A DNA stretch of 64,000 nt. It comes from Pseudalkalibacillus sp052246725 (GTDB lineage Bacteria; Bacillota; Bacilli; Bacillales; Fictibacillaceae). The notes under the pieces are model-generated. The model ran no database searches and was not told where the DNA came from. It saw only the letters and a list, made by a program, of their open reading frames with translations. The stretch's first letter is position 1. The number at the start of each line of letters is the position of its first letter. The DNA is taken from NCBI GenBank assembly GCA_052246725.1, contig JBQQCL010000003.1; one strand, given 5' to 3'. A program made the position numbers and the translations under genes. This document shows, piece by piece, positions 30,354-39,450 of the stretch.

Positions 30354-32333
30354 TCATTCAGCTATCGTCAATTCGTTTGATAACACTGCATAATCGTCAC
30401 CAGAAATGAATTTTTCTAGAGAATCGACTGTGAATATTTTCACCTTATATTTTTTGAGATCATCCTTCACTTTGAAATAGGCACTTAATTCCTCAGCATC
30501 CTGGATGTCCTTTTTCAAAGCAACGAAATCAGCTTGTTTTTTATTTTTCAACAACTGAAAGATGACGGTTTCTTTACCTTCATGGTCTCTTGTATCCAGT
30601 GTACGGCTCACAGATGCATTCACAAGAATCCCGTCTTCCTCCGACAATTCTCCATTACTGATTGTAAAAGGCTTCGTGTTAGGAGGTTCTTTATCATCCG
30701 CATAATATACTGCCAATTCCCCTATTGAAGTGAAAGTGACACCACCTCCAGGAACCCCGATGATACGGACCCCATCCCCCCAGGTGTCTTCAAACGCGAA
30801 TGTGTAAGTCTTATTCGGGCCTGCTGAATTATCATAAGGATACTCCGGTGTTATCGACATATCGGAAACATTAATCCATTCATGATTCTGGCGGACTTGT
30901 ACTTTCAAGTCTTCTTTGAACCACCCTCCATCCGGGAACATCTTACCAGTCGTATAATCGACTTTGTTCAAGTTGTAGTTCTTTTTCCAAGTGTACCCCC
31001 ACCAGTCCTCTGTTTTCCTTTCATTGCTCCAACTGTCTTCTGACTCAAGCCTGGTTCCATTATGGAAATAATCGACATTTCCGAAATGGGCGACTTTATT
31101 AATCGGTGTAGTGCCGTCACCCGTGATCGCCAAATTCGAGTATGAATCTTTCGGGTTTGAAGGTGTAGATGGGGAAGTTGACTCGACAACAAGCTTTCTC
31201 AATGAAAAGTTATAGTTGGTGATACCACCCATGAATGTATTTGACTGGACATACATGGTTTTCCCGTCTGAACTAATGAATTTTGAAGGAATAGTAGTTG
31301 CATAACCACCATTTTTCGTATCTGTCCATGGATAACCGCCATAATCTTTTGATAAAAACCGTTTCCATGGACCCCATGGTGTAGGTGATTCGTAAAATTC
31401 AAACGTATACTCTGTCCAGGATGTGTATAGATAACGGTCCAAAGGCTCGTTATAGACGATGCTGCCCTGGGACACCACGGTCATATCCTTAGGATCATTT
31501 GTAAAGAAGGTATCTTGATAAACACGCCGGTCATCTTGTAATACAGGTTGTCTTTCTTCAATATTCCCGGACCATTGTGGTGTTCCGTTTGAATCCTTAC
31601 CTGTATAGAATTCCCATTGTGACCGATCCTGGATTTGATCTTTGTGCACTCTTCCCAGGTAAAGTTTGGTAGGATCTTGAACACGGTCATTGAAGGAATC
31701 CCTCCAATTGTAATCCAATCCATATGCATAGATATATTCGTCTTTGGCGTTTTCATTATCCTGACCATAGTCAAGAAACATGATCGTGGTGAACGTATAA
31801 TCATCAAACATCGGTTCAGTTTCATCCCATGTCCAAGTTTTACCTTTATCTGTGGATTTTACAATCGTCGCGGATGGTACATCATTAAAGTCCTTACTCA
31901 AATCCTGGACTGCTAAATATAAATCACCGTCTACACACACCATTCCAGTAGGCTTACGATTATAATGCTCCGGATCATTCCAGATCTGTCCTACTTCATC
32001 ACTGCGGGCGATCGTCGTACCTTCCAGGTTAGGTGGAGTACCGGTTATTTTGTTGACAGCGATATCAGCAAAAGGCCCCTCCAAGCTGAATCCTTTTCCA
32101 TCACCGTTGGCTGAATAAAGATTGCCATCATCAGCCCAGCAAGAAGCCCATAAATCACCGTCACTGGCAGTATTGTAAGAGTCTGCTTCTTCAACATATG
32201 CAGTTGAGAAGAACGTGCTTCTCTCAGGTTCATCCGCGCTTGCTATATTCTTGGAGGAGGTGAGGCTTGCAAACACTGATAAGACCAACAATACGGTAAG
32301 ACCGACCGGAAGGAATTTCTTGAAACCATTCAT
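30354..32333 (-). CDS. Secreted DUF4185 (GH183-like) protein, predicted endo-D-arabinanase
   Basis: The 659-residue protein has a signal peptide (KKFLPVGLTVLLVLSVFASL, cleavage near ASADE). Residues 55-400 look like a beta-propeller of the DUF4185 type: SDGDLWASCWADDGNLYSAN, RKPTGMVCVDGDLYLAVQDL, KSTDKGKTWTW, GSIVYNEPLDRYLYTSW and ESPTPWGPWKRF. DUF4185 proteins were shown to be endo-D-arabinanases (GH183). Residues 410-560 (VDYFHNGTRLESEDSW..DTWGDGVRIIGVPGG) look like a carbohydrate-binding beta domain, and the last 90 residues are lysine-rich. Last gene of the operon, 202 bases after the binding-protein gene. A general BNR/sialidase-type hydrolase is the alternative; the arabinanase role depends on the GH172 neighbour. 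Confidence 0.72.
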   Translation of the reverse strand: MNGFKKFLPVGLTVLLVLSVFASLTSSKNIASADEPERSTFFSTAYVEEADSYNTASDGDLWASCWADDGNLYSANGDGKGFSLEGPFADIAVNKITGTPPNLEGTTIARSDEVGQIWNDPEHYNRKPTGMVCVDGDLYLAVQDLSKDFNDVPSATIVKSTDKGKTWTWDETEPMFDDYTFTTIMFLDYGQDNENAKDEYIYAYGLDYNWRDSFNDRVQDPTKLYLGRVHKDQIQDRSQWEFYTGKDSNGTPQWSGNIEERQPVLQDDRRVYQDTFFTNDPKDMTVVSQGSIVYNEPLDRYLYTSWTEYTFEFYESPTPWGPWKRFLSKDYGGYPWTDTKNGGYATTIPSKFISSDGKTMYVQSNTFMGGITNYNFSLRKLVVESTSPSTPSNPKDSYSNLAITGDGTTPINKVAHFGNVDYFHNGTRLESEDSWSNERKTEDWWGYTWKKNYNLNKVDYTTGKMFPDGGWFKEDLKVQVRQNHEWINVSDMSITPEYPYDNSAGPNKTYTFAFEDTWGDGVRIIGVPGGGVTFTSIGELAVYYADDKEPPNTKPFTISNGELSEEDGILVNASVSRTLDTRDHEGKETVIFQLLKNKKQADFVALKKDIQDAEELSAYFKVKDDLKKYKVKIFTVDSLEKFISGDDYAVLSNELTIAE

Positions 32334-32427
32334 TTACACTCAAACCTTTCCTTTGGATATTAAATTTGAATGTTGATTCTGATGGTGTTCTAGATAATAA
32401 GAGATTTACTGCGTTCATCTTTGTATA

Positions 32428-32450
32428 AAAACAAGTGCCAGGTACCTCGA
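32428..32450. repeat. Solitary relic of the GGTGCCTGGCACC palindrome
   Basis: AAGTGCCAGGTACCT resembles one core of the 48-bp family with changes in both arms. No second copy lies 48 bases away. It falls in the gap between the binding-protein and DUF4185 genes. Confidence 0.45.
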
Positions 32451-32535
32451 CCGACACATCATTCTAGTAAAAGTCAATAATGTGTTTAATACAGAGGCAT
32501 CCGGACACTCATTTCCGCTACAAATTATTAACTTC

Positions 32536-33792
32536 CTAGTTTCCTAGTGATTCATTGATCACGTCATGGGCCTTTTTGGCTGCATCTTTGCCGCTGACGT
32601 TTCCAAACATCACTTCCTGTAAAGCAGTTCCAATCGTATCTACCGTTTTGGCATTAAAGCTTGGTTCTGGTATAGCAGTCTCATAGATTTCATCGGTGAA
32701 CATTTTGGGGATGCCGCTGTTATAGGTTTCTTCCCCCTGTTCGATGACAGACTTTCTTGGTGAGTATGCGAATTTGACATCTGTACACCATTCCAAAGCC
32801 CGATCTGGATCATCTGCAAACGCCCACATGACAAACTTGGCTGCTTCTTCAACATGCTCACTGTTCGAATTTACTGCGAACTTATAGCCACCTGCAGCAG
32901 TCGCATGGGTCCCGCCCTCAGGAATTGGAATCGGGGCTACTTCGATTGGCACATCTGGATATTCCCGTTCTAAAGCAGGGACATCCCAAGTACCCACGAT
33001 TTGCATGGCTGCCGTCTCGTTACCAACGTGTCCGATCTCCCATGGACCATTCTGAAGCTTTGAGGGTGAATAACTGTTCTGGAAAAAGCTCCCCCAGTAA
33101 TCTAGTGCTTTTACAACTTCTGGAGAATCGAAGTTAGACGCCTTACCATCATCAGTCAATACACTGCCACCTTGTTGCCATAGGAATGGATACCATACAA
33201 AATTCAAATACGTCGCTTTATCAGTAGGCAAAATAAGCCCTGCTACATCCTCAGTCGTCAACTTCTCAGCAGCATCGGAAAGTTCATCCCATGTTTTCGG
33301 TACTTCCAAGCCCGCATCTGCAAGCATATCTTTGTTATAGAATAATGCGAGCAACTCCAACTCATATGGAAGCGCTAAAATTTTGTCCTCATATGTTACA
33401 GCATCTAGGGATGCTGGTAGGAAGTCTTCTTTCGCTCCCTCAGGAAAATACTCATCAAGATCTGCAAGGATCCCTGCCTCGGCAAATTTCAAAAAGTCCC
33501 CGGGATTTACCATGAAGATATCCGGCCCTTCCCCATTTGCAAAAGCGACAGGCAGCTTAGTAGTACCATAATCACTTTGATTGAACGACTTAAATTCGAT
33601 TTTGACTCGATCCTGGGAGGCATTATAATCCTTTACTAGCTTTTCAAAAAAATCCTTTTGTGAATCGGAATGGAAATCCCAAAAGCTAAGCGTAATGACA
33701 TCATCTGAACTTGTGGAACTACTGCTACAACCAGCCTGGAAAACCAGGACCAAAGCCAAAAAGCATACACAGAAAGCTTTCACATGTTTCAC
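32536..33792 (-). CDS. Sugar ABC transporter substrate-binding lipoprotein
   Basis: Extracytoplasmic solute-binding protein, lipid-anchored. GTG start at 33792 with GGGGGAAGG upstream. Signal: KHVKAFCVCFLALVLVFQAGC, lipobox FQAGC with Cys at residue 22. The mature part is of the MalE/UgpB type 1 family: LSFWDFHSDSQKDFFEKLV, GEGPDIFMVNPGDFLKFAEAG, LPYELELLALFYNKDML and the late AAKFVMWAFADDP. 418 residues is normal. It sits with two MalFG-type permeases and no ATPase gene, so a shared ATPase (MsmX type) elsewhere is expected. Likely ligand: short D-arabinofuranosyl oligomers, by context. Confidence 0.9.
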   Translation of the reverse strand: MKHVKAFCVCFLALVLVFQAGCSSSSTSSDDVITLSFWDFHSDSQKDFFEKLVKDYNASQDRVKIEFKSFNQSDYGTTKLPVAFANGEGPDIFMVNPGDFLKFAEAGILADLDEYFPEGAKEDFLPASLDAVTYEDKILALPYELELLALFYNKDMLADAGLEVPKTWDELSDAAEKLTTEDVAGLILPTDKATYLNFVWYPFLWQQGGSVLTDDGKASNFDSPEVVKALDYWGSFFQNSYSPSKLQNGPWEIGHVGNETAAMQIVGTWDVPALEREYPDVPIEVAPIPIPEGGTHATAAGGYKFAVNSNSEHVEEAAKFVMWAFADDPDRALEWCTDVKFAYSPRKSVIEQGEETYNSGIPKMFTDEIYETAIPEPSFNAKTVDTIGTALQEVMFGNVSGKDAAKKAHDVINESLGN

Positions 33793-33855
33793 TGGACCTT
33801 CCCCCTACGTTTTTATTTGCAATCCACAGATACACAACCTATACGCTTACATTTT

Positions 33856-34956
33856 TCAATAATCAAAACACTTTTTCTTATCTTCCTCATTGAATGGCAG
33901 CACATCAGGCAATGGCAGCCTTTCCTCAACAGGCTTAATGTCGGACTGCGCTGTATGCGGCTCTGATTGATACCAATAGGCAGTACTTGAGTAATCATCG
34001 CTTCTATGATTGTTATGACCATGTTCTATAGTGACTTTAATGGATTTCTCAAATGTAATCGGATCTTGGATGTGGTATCTATATGCTGAAATCTTACCTG
34101 CCCAATTCTGATCACCCCCTAGAATTATTCCATGATAAGGTGTTGTGACTTCCTGTTGTGGACACCATGCTGTATTAAAATAATCTTCCATACCAGTACC
34201 ATGCAATGTCGGAGGCCACTTCTCCCCGTCGATGAAAATCATGTCATCACCTTCACCGTACCAATTCCATTCTTGTGTAAAACGAAGGTTATGGATGTTA
34301 AGGTTGCAACCTACATAATGGCCTTTCCCTTCCGTTTCTAAGATGGTGTAATTGCTTTCTCCTGTCGTATTTTTTCCACCAAAACAATAAAGCGTGTTTG
34401 ACATGGAACCATCGTCGACGCCTTTCGTCAATTCCCTCTTCCAATGCGCATGGAATCGTAATGTGCTGTCAATCGGTTGATCGTAAAGCTCGTAATCGAT
34501 ATAGAAATAGAATTTGATAGGTTCCTCCGCTTCACTCTCAATTTCGATTCTTGCATGATCTGAAAATGGCATTGGAAAATAACAATTTAAAGCTCGTCCA
34601 TCTTCTGGACTCATCGCTAATGGAGCTGAAGCGTAGTTTTTCGTGATTCCATGCCCCATTCCGAAGAAATCCCCGATCGGAGCTTGCACACTTGGATTAT
34701 CCTCATTATCCCAATACATCCGGATCACGACTTTCCTATGAAGATAGGCTTCTAAAGAGTCGTTTAAAGGAGCCATCGTCATCCAGATATGCGTAATACA
34801 TCCAGAACCCGTAATGTCAGAAATCGTTTGTTTTTCACCAGGCTGAAAAACGAAGTAATCTTTATTTCCCCCTGTCCGATCATAGCTTGAATCCCTTTTC
34901 CTCTTGTTAGTTCTTTCTCTGTATAAATCTCTTAGTGATGTTCCTAAAAATGTCAT
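33856..34956 (-). CDS. GH172 (DUF2961) glycosidase, cytosolic, predicted exo-D-arabinofuranosidase
   Basis: DUF2961 defines GH172, with alpha-D-fructofuranosidase/difructose-anhydride and D-arabinofuranosidase members. ATG 34956 (MTFLGTSLRDLY) has AAAGGAG seven bases upstream; 366 residues, no signal peptide, so it acts inside. Conserved blocks: SYDRTGGNKDYFVFQPGE, ITHIWMTMAP, NCYFPMPFSDHARIEIES, HAHWKRE, and the pair WYGEGDDMIFIDGE (Glu235) and LHGTGMEDYFNTAWCP (Glu257). The spacing of the two Glu residues is close to that of the catalytic pair described in the family. It lies between the permease and binding-protein genes, so it likely trims the imported oligosaccharide. Substrate by context: D-arabinofuranosides. 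Confidence 0.85.
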   Translation of the reverse strand: MTFLGTSLRDLYRERTNKRKRDSSYDRTGGNKDYFVFQPGEKQTISDITGSGCITHIWMTMAPLNDSLEAYLHRKVVIRMYWDNEDNPSVQAPIGDFFGMGHGITKNYASAPLAMSPEDGRALNCYFPMPFSDHARIEIESEAEEPIKFYFYIDYELYDQPIDSTLRFHAHWKRELTKGVDDGSMSNTLYCFGGKNTTGESNYTILETEGKGHYVGCNLNIHNLRFTQEWNWYGEGDDMIFIDGEKWPPTLHGTGMEDYFNTAWCPQQEVTTPYHGIILGGDQNWAGKISAYRYHIQDPITFEKSIKVTIEHGHNNHRSDDYSSTAYWYQSEPHTAQSDIKPVEERLPLPDVLPFNEEDKKKCFDY

Positions 34957-35002
34957 GTTAATTCTCCTTTCCATTCATCCTGTATATTCGTTATCTATCG
35001 AT

Positions 35003-35806
35003 TTATTTGATCCCAGTCATTTTAATGCCCTCAACCAGGTGCTTTTGCATGAAAAAGAACAGCAAGAACGTCGGGATCGCACCTAGCAAGGCAGAAGCAA
35101 GGACGATGCTCCATGAGGTTTCATACCCGCCGCCGACAATGTTCGCCAATGCGACTTGAACAACCATCAGATCTTCATCCTGAGTTATGATCAGTGGCCA
35201 TAAATAATTATTCCAATTGAAGGTAAAAAAACCAATTGTCAGTGGAACGATGATTGATTTAGATAAAGGAAGCACTAAGCGGAAGAATGCTCCCGCTATC
35301 GATAACCCTTCCATATAAGCTGCCTCTTCAAGCTCTTTCGGAAATTCACGGTAAAATTGCCGAAAAAGGAAAATACCATAGGCGTTGAAAATCATCGGAA
35401 TTATTAAACCAGCATAAGAGTTTCCCATTCCTAACGATTTCGTAACCATATAAAGCGGAATCATTATGATGGTGAAGGGAATCATCAACGTACTGATGAT
35501 CCATGCAAATATTTGCTTTTTAAAAGGAAACTCTAAGCGAGCCAATGCATAGCCGGCCATAGAATGAAACAACAAAGCAACTATCGTTACAACCGAAGAG
35601 ACGATAAATGAGTTCCAGATTGCCTTAAGTATGTTCGTCTCAAATACTGCTTTAAAATTATCCAATGTTAGATTCGACAGATTCAAGCTTGTACTGAAAA
35701 CATCTTGCGGCTGTTTAAATGAACTGATGATGAGAAAATAGATTGGGGCAACCATCAGAATCCCAATGACCAAGATGATTACCAATAACAGATTTGACCT
35801 TTTCAC
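35003..35806 (-). CDS. Sugar ABC transporter permease, MalG type
   Basis: Second membrane subunit of the sugar importer, 267 residues with six spans. GTG start 35806 with GGGGTGAGGGG upstream. It carries the EAA loop contacting the ATPase: EAAYMEGLSIAGAFFRLVLP, and the C-terminal QKHLVEGIKMTGIK typical of MalG-like permeases. The start is 15 bases after the MalF-type gene stop. Confidence 0.92.
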   Translation of the reverse strand: MKRSNLLLVIILVIGILMVAPIYFLIISSFKQPQDVFSTSLNLSNLTLDNFKAVFETNILKAIWNSFIVSSVVTIVALLFHSMAGYALARLEFPFKKQIFAWIISTLMIPFTIIMIPLYMVTKSLGMGNSYAGLIIPMIFNAYGIFLFRQFYREFPKELEEAAYMEGLSIAGAFFRLVLPLSKSIIVPLTIGFFTFNWNNYLWPLIITQDEDLMVVQVALANIVGGGYETSWSIVLASALLGAIPTFLLFFFMQKHLVEGIKMTGIK

Positions 35807-35821
35807 GTTCCCCTCACCCCC

Positions 35822-36709
35822 TTAATCTTGTTTTGAGTATAATTTCAGTTGGAATAGTGACAGCGTGAAAATGATTACGAACAATACGACAGCTAAAGCA
35901 GAAGCGTAACCCATATCTAGTAGTTCAAATGCTTGTTTGTAAATGTACAAAACACTGACTTCTGTTGCCCCTGCCGGTCCCCCTTTGGTCATGACCATGA
36001 TCTGATCAAATACTTGAAAGGAGCCGATCGTGGTTACAATCAATATGAAAATGCTCGTTTCCCTGATCAATGGAAAAGTAATATGTAAAAACGATCTCCA
36101 TCCTGTCGCTCCATCAATCCGAGCTGCTTCGTAATAATCGTTAGGGATCTCCTTGATCGCAGCAAGAAAAATCATCATGTTATACCCTAAGTTTATCCAT
36201 AAGATAACTACAATGATTGATATCAGGGCTTGATCAGTAGACCCGAGAAATTCTTGACGAGGTATACCGATCAAGCTGAACAATTGGTTGAGAAATCCAT
36301 TCCTAGGATCGTATAAAAACATCCAAATGACTGCGGATATGACTGAAGTTATTGCGTAAGGAAGCAAAAACAGCGTCCTAGCAAACCCTTCTATCTTTCC
36401 TTTCAGGTAACTGATCAGTACTGCAAAAAATAATGCTAAACAATAAAGGGCTGGTACATAGATGATTGTAAAGATGAACGTCCTGTAAACCGACTTCCAC
36501 CATGCTTTATCTTCCATAAGCCTTGTATAATTATCAAAGCCTGTATAAACTTTCGGAGATAAAGCATTCCAATCATGAAGGCTTACATAAAAGGCATACA
36601 CCATGGGTACGAAGATGAAGACGGTCAGGCCTATCAAATTCGGTAGCAGAAAACCATAAGCCGTTAATGATTCCTTTGTGAAACCCTTTTTAATCCCCTT
36701 TTTTTCCAT
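35822..36709 (-). CDS. Sugar ABC transporter permease, MalF/UgpA type
   Basis: First membrane subunit, 295 residues. LTAYGFLLPNLIGLTVFIFV is the first span; the EAA loop is YYEAARIDGATGWRSFLHIT near residue 200. GGAGGAG is five bases before the ATG. It lies 34 bases after the kinase gene in the same direction. Confidence 0.92.
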   Translation of the reverse strand: MEKKGIKKGFTKESLTAYGFLLPNLIGLTVFIFVPMVYAFYVSLHDWNALSPKVYTGFDNYTRLMEDKAWWKSVYRTFIFTIIYVPALYCLALFFAVLISYLKGKIEGFARTLFLLPYAITSVISAVIWMFLYDPRNGFLNQLFSLIGIPRQEFLGSTDQALISIIVVILWINLGYNMMIFLAAIKEIPNDYYEAARIDGATGWRSFLHITFPLIRETSIFILIVTTIGSFQVFDQIMVMTKGGPAGATEVSVLYIYKQAFELLDMGYASALAVVLFVIIFTLSLFQLKLYSKQD

Positions 36710-36743
36710 ATATACTCCTCCTCGCTATTTTCGAGGGATAGAC

Positions 36744-37679
36744 TCAATTCAACCTGTTGCTTGTTTCATACTTTTGTATGAATTTTTCCACTTCATATAA
36801 GTAAGGAACTGATGGTATTGCCCCTTCTTTCGTAACGGTCAATGCACCAGCTGCATTAGCGAAATGCACAGCCTCCATCAATGACTTTCCAGATACAAGC
36901 GCAACTGCCAATGCCCCATTGAATGCATCTCCTGCTGCTACAGTGTCTTTGATCGCAACAGGGAATCCAGAAACATGCTCGCAACCATTTCGATCTATTA
37001 TGTAAGCCCCTTTCTCAGCCAATGTTATTACGACATTTTCAACTCCTCGATTGACCAAATGGCGACCTGCGTGTTTCACATCTTCTAAAGTTTTGATTTT
37101 TACACCTGTGAGAATCTCAGCCTCTGTTTCATTCGGTGTCAAATAGGTCACTTTCTGGAGCAAATGGTCTTCCAGTGTTCTTGCTGGGGCTGGATTGAAG
37201 ATCACAGGAATCCCGAATTGTTTTGCGAAAGTGATTGCTTTTTCAGTCACCTTCAGATCCATTTCAAGCTGGACTAAAACGATATCTGCTTCTTTTATGA
37301 GATCTTGTACATGGCTGAGATCAGCTGGTTTATACTGCAGGTTGGCACTAGGAACAATGATGATCCGGTTGTTTCCATCCTCCTCTAACGTGACAAACCC
37401 AACACCGGTAGAGCTTCCATCATTTCGTAAAATGAATTTGGTATTGATCTGATTGTTTTGCAATTCATCCAAAATATCATCACCAAAACGGTCATTCCCC
37501 AACATACCAACCATCGTCACTTCTCCTCCGAGCCTGGCTGCCGATACAGCCTGATTCGCTCCTTTACCGCCAGGAAACCTTGAAAAATCAGTTCCGATAA
37601 TCGTCTCCCCTTTTTGAGGAGCACGTGGGGTTCTTACGACCAAATCCATCATGAAACTTCCAATCACTAATATTTTCAC
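36744..37679 (-). CDS. Ribokinase-family sugar kinase, predicted D-arabinose 5-kinase
   Basis: PfkB-fold kinase, 311 residues, cytosolic. N-terminal GSFMMDLVVRTPRAPQKGET, substrate-binding GGKGANQAVSAARLGGEV, and the ATP/anion hole with catalytic Asp in DTVAAGDAFNGALAVAL near residue 250. GTG start with AAGGATG upstream. It is 16 bases downstream of the SIS isomerase gene. Ribokinases phosphorylate O5 of ribose and, less well, D-arabinose; with an arabinose-5-phosphate isomerase next to it, D-arabinose is the most economical substrate. Ribose or fructose are alternatives. Confidence 0.85.
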   Translation of the reverse strand: MKILVIGSFMMDLVVRTPRAPQKGETIIGTDFSRFPGGKGANQAVSAARLGGEVTMVGMLGNDRFGDDILDELQNNQINTKFILRNDGSSTGVGFVTLEEDGNNRIIIVPSANLQYKPADLSHVQDLIKEADIVLVQLEMDLKVTEKAITFAKQFGIPVIFNPAPARTLEDHLLQKVTYLTPNETEAEILTGVKIKTLEDVKHAGRHLVNRGVENVVITLAEKGAYIIDRNGCEHVSGFPVAIKDTVAAGDAFNGALAVALVSGKSLMEAVHFANAAGALTVTKEGAIPSVPYLYEVEKFIQKYETSNRLN

Positions 37680-37695
37680 ACGATCTACATCCTTC

Positions 37696-38295
37696 TTAAG
37701 ACTTTTTAGGTTTTGATAACTGTTGCCCTAAGCTTCCGCCAGGGTGATACAAATGGAAATCTTCCTTCGTGAAATTCTTCATAGTCGATAACGCAATGGC
37801 AAGGGCATCCCCAATAACGAGTGTAATCGTTGAGCTTGTGGTGGGTGCCAATCCAAGAAGGTCGGCTTCCTGTTCATATTGATAGGTAAGAGCCACATCA
37901 CTCGATTGAGCAAGTGTTGAACTTCGTTTTGATGTAATTGAAATACATTTGGTGCCGATTTTTTTGAGCGAAGGAAGAAGACTCAGTACTTCTTTCGTTT
38001 CCCCACTATTGGATATTAGAATGACGACATCTGTTTCGCTTATCATTCCAAGATCACCGTGCACACCTTCTGTACTATGGACAAAAAACGATGGTGTACC
38101 TGTACTTGAGAGTGAGGCTGCAATTTTCTTACCGACATGCCCTGATTTCCCTACACCTGTAATGACTACTTTACCCTTGCATTCAGCAATCATTTTGAGG
38201 GCATCTTCATAACTGGGATCTATCTGTTCTAATAGTGATTTGATCGCCGAAGCTTCCTCTTCAATCACCCTTCTTAAATGCAGTAGCGAATCCAT
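37696..38295 (-). CDS. SIS-domain sugar-phosphate isomerase (KpsF/GutQ/KdsD type, without CBS domains)
   Basis: KpsF/GutQ/KdsD enzymes interconvert D-arabinose 5-phosphate and D-ribulose 5-phosphate. The 199 residues cover only the SIS domain: VVITGVGKSGHVGKKIAASL (sugar-phosphate loop), VHGDLGMISETDVVILISNS and SGETKEV, then the family signature FHLYHPGGSLGQQL at the end. The usual pair of CBS domains is absent. Gram-positives make no LPS Kdo, so a catabolic role is likely. It starts 14 bases after the LacI gene and precedes the kinase. Confidence 0.85.
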   Translation of the reverse strand: MDSLLHLRRVIEEEASAIKSLLEQIDPSYEDALKMIAECKGKVVITGVGKSGHVGKKIAASLSSTGTPSFFVHSTEGVHGDLGMISETDVVILISNSGETKEVLSLLPSLKKIGTKCISITSKRSSTLAQSSDVALTYQYEQEADLLGLAPTTSSTITLVIGDALAIALSTMKNFTKEDFHLYHPGGSLGQQLSKPKKS

Positions 38296-38309
38296 CGATC
38301 ATTTCCTCC

Positions 38310-39320
38310 TCATTCGAGTATTAGATTTTTTCCATTGAGAGTAGGTTCGAATATTTCATGTGCCGGACCCCCAACAGTTTTCATTAAGCGGTTAATCAAA
38401 ATTTCACCTGTCCGTACGCCCATTTCATAAGGTGTTTGATTCATATAAGTGATTCCAGGTGGCTTTAGTAGTTTCGCAGCCTCCACTTCTCCGTAGGAGG
38501 CAACGACAATATCCGAAGGTACTTCATATCCTTTTTCCATCAATTTGAGCAGCACTCCGAATGTCATTGTATTATTGAAAGAAAGGATTGCTGTCGGTTT
38601 AGAAGGTTGTTCCATGAAACGGTCGACCGCTTCTTTCCCATCCGATTCTATGAATCCCCCATTGAAAATCAGTTCTGGGTCCTCATCTATTCCCTTTTCT
38701 CGCATTGCTTTCTGATAACCCAGATAACGTTCGCTACCTGTACTCACATTTAACGAACCATTCACAACCCCTATACGGGTATGTCCTAAATCCAATAAGT
38801 ATTTAGTCAGCTCGTATGCTGCCTTAATATTATCTTCAATGACAAAATCGAAATCTTGATCTTTCTTATTGAATTTGCGGTCGATCAATACAATTGAGAT
38901 GCCGCTATTTTTGATTTTTTGGATGATTTCTTCATTGTCACCTGAGGTCGCCAGTACAATTGCGTCCACTCTCTTTTCAAACAGAACCTGCAACATTTCC
39001 CTTTCCTTTGCAGGGTCTTCATCCCCACTACCGAAAATCAAATTGTAGCCGAATTGATGGATGGTATCTTCAATCCCTTTGGATATCTTCATGAAGTACG
39101 GATTTGTGATATCCGGGATGACGACTCCGATCGTGTTCGTCTTCTCTTTCTTCAAGCTCCTTGCCACTGCATTAGGCAAGTAATTCATCTTCACTGCTGT
39201 CGATAGGATTTTTTCCCTGATCTCCTCACTTGCATACCCGCTATTATTTAAAACCCTCGATACAGTTGCAATTGAAACACCCGTCTCTTTGGCAATATCC
39301 TTTATTGTCACATTTGCCAT
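38310..39320 (-). CDS. LacI-family regulator of the predicted D-arabinan operon
   Basis: ATG 39320 (MANVTIKDIAKETGVSIATV) has GGAGGG seven bases upstream; 336 residues. HTH and hinge: SRVLNNSGYASEEIREKIL, NAVARSLKKEKT. Effector domain: IPDITNPYFMKISKGIED, DAIVLATSGD, HTRIGVVNGS, ILSFNNTMTFG, VASYGEVEAAKLL. It is the first gene of the operon and three 14-16-bp palindromes lie in its promoter, so autorepression of the whole operon is expected. The effector could be a D-arabinose phosphate or oligosaccharide. Confidence 0.92.
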   Translation of the reverse strand: MANVTIKDIAKETGVSIATVSRVLNNSGYASEEIREKILSTAVKMNYLPNAVARSLKKEKTNTIGVVIPDITNPYFMKISKGIEDTIHQFGYNLIFGSGDEDPAKEREMLQVLFEKRVDAIVLATSGDNEEIIQKIKNSGISIVLIDRKFNKKDQDFDFVIEDNIKAAYELTKYLLDLGHTRIGVVNGSLNVSTGSERYLGYQKAMREKGIDEDPELIFNGGFIESDGKEAVDRFMEQPSKPTAILSFNNTMTFGVLLKLMEKGYEVPSDIVVASYGEVEAAKLLKPPGITYMNQTPYEMGVRTGEILINRLMKTVGGPAHEIFEPTLNGKNLILE

Positions 39321-39339
39321 ATGTATCCCTCCGTTCATG

Positions 39340-39353
39340 TGTAAACGTTTACA
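39340..39353. promoter_or_regulatory. Operator TGTAAACGTTTACA, copy 1
   Basis: Perfect 14-bp palindrome, 20 bases upstream of the LacI start codon. It also fits the CcpA cre consensus. Confidence 0.85.
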
Positions 39354-39370
39354 GTATTTGAGTGAAATTT

Positions 39371-39386
39371 GTGTAAACGTTTACAC
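39371..39386. promoter_or_regulatory. Operator GTGTAAACGTTTACAC, copy 2
   Basis: Perfect 16-bp palindrome containing the same 14-bp core, 32 bases from copy 1. Confidence 0.85.
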
Positions 39387-39422
39387 ACCGATTAAAAAAA
39401 TAGGTTGCTGGCTGTTGACCTC

Positions 39423-39436
39423 TGTAAACGTTTACA
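39423..39436. promoter_or_regulatory. Operator TGTAAACGTTTACA, copy 3
   Basis: Third identical core, 51 bases from copy 2, starting about 14 bases downstream of the predicted -10 box on the minus strand, so it would cover the transcription start. Confidence 0.85.
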
Positions 39437-39450
39437 CATTATTTGTTCTT

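Noticed and set aside
26081..39320. Acquired genomic island
   Set aside because: The two sugar modules lack integrase, tRNA or direct-repeat borders, and no obvious base-composition break was visible by eye.
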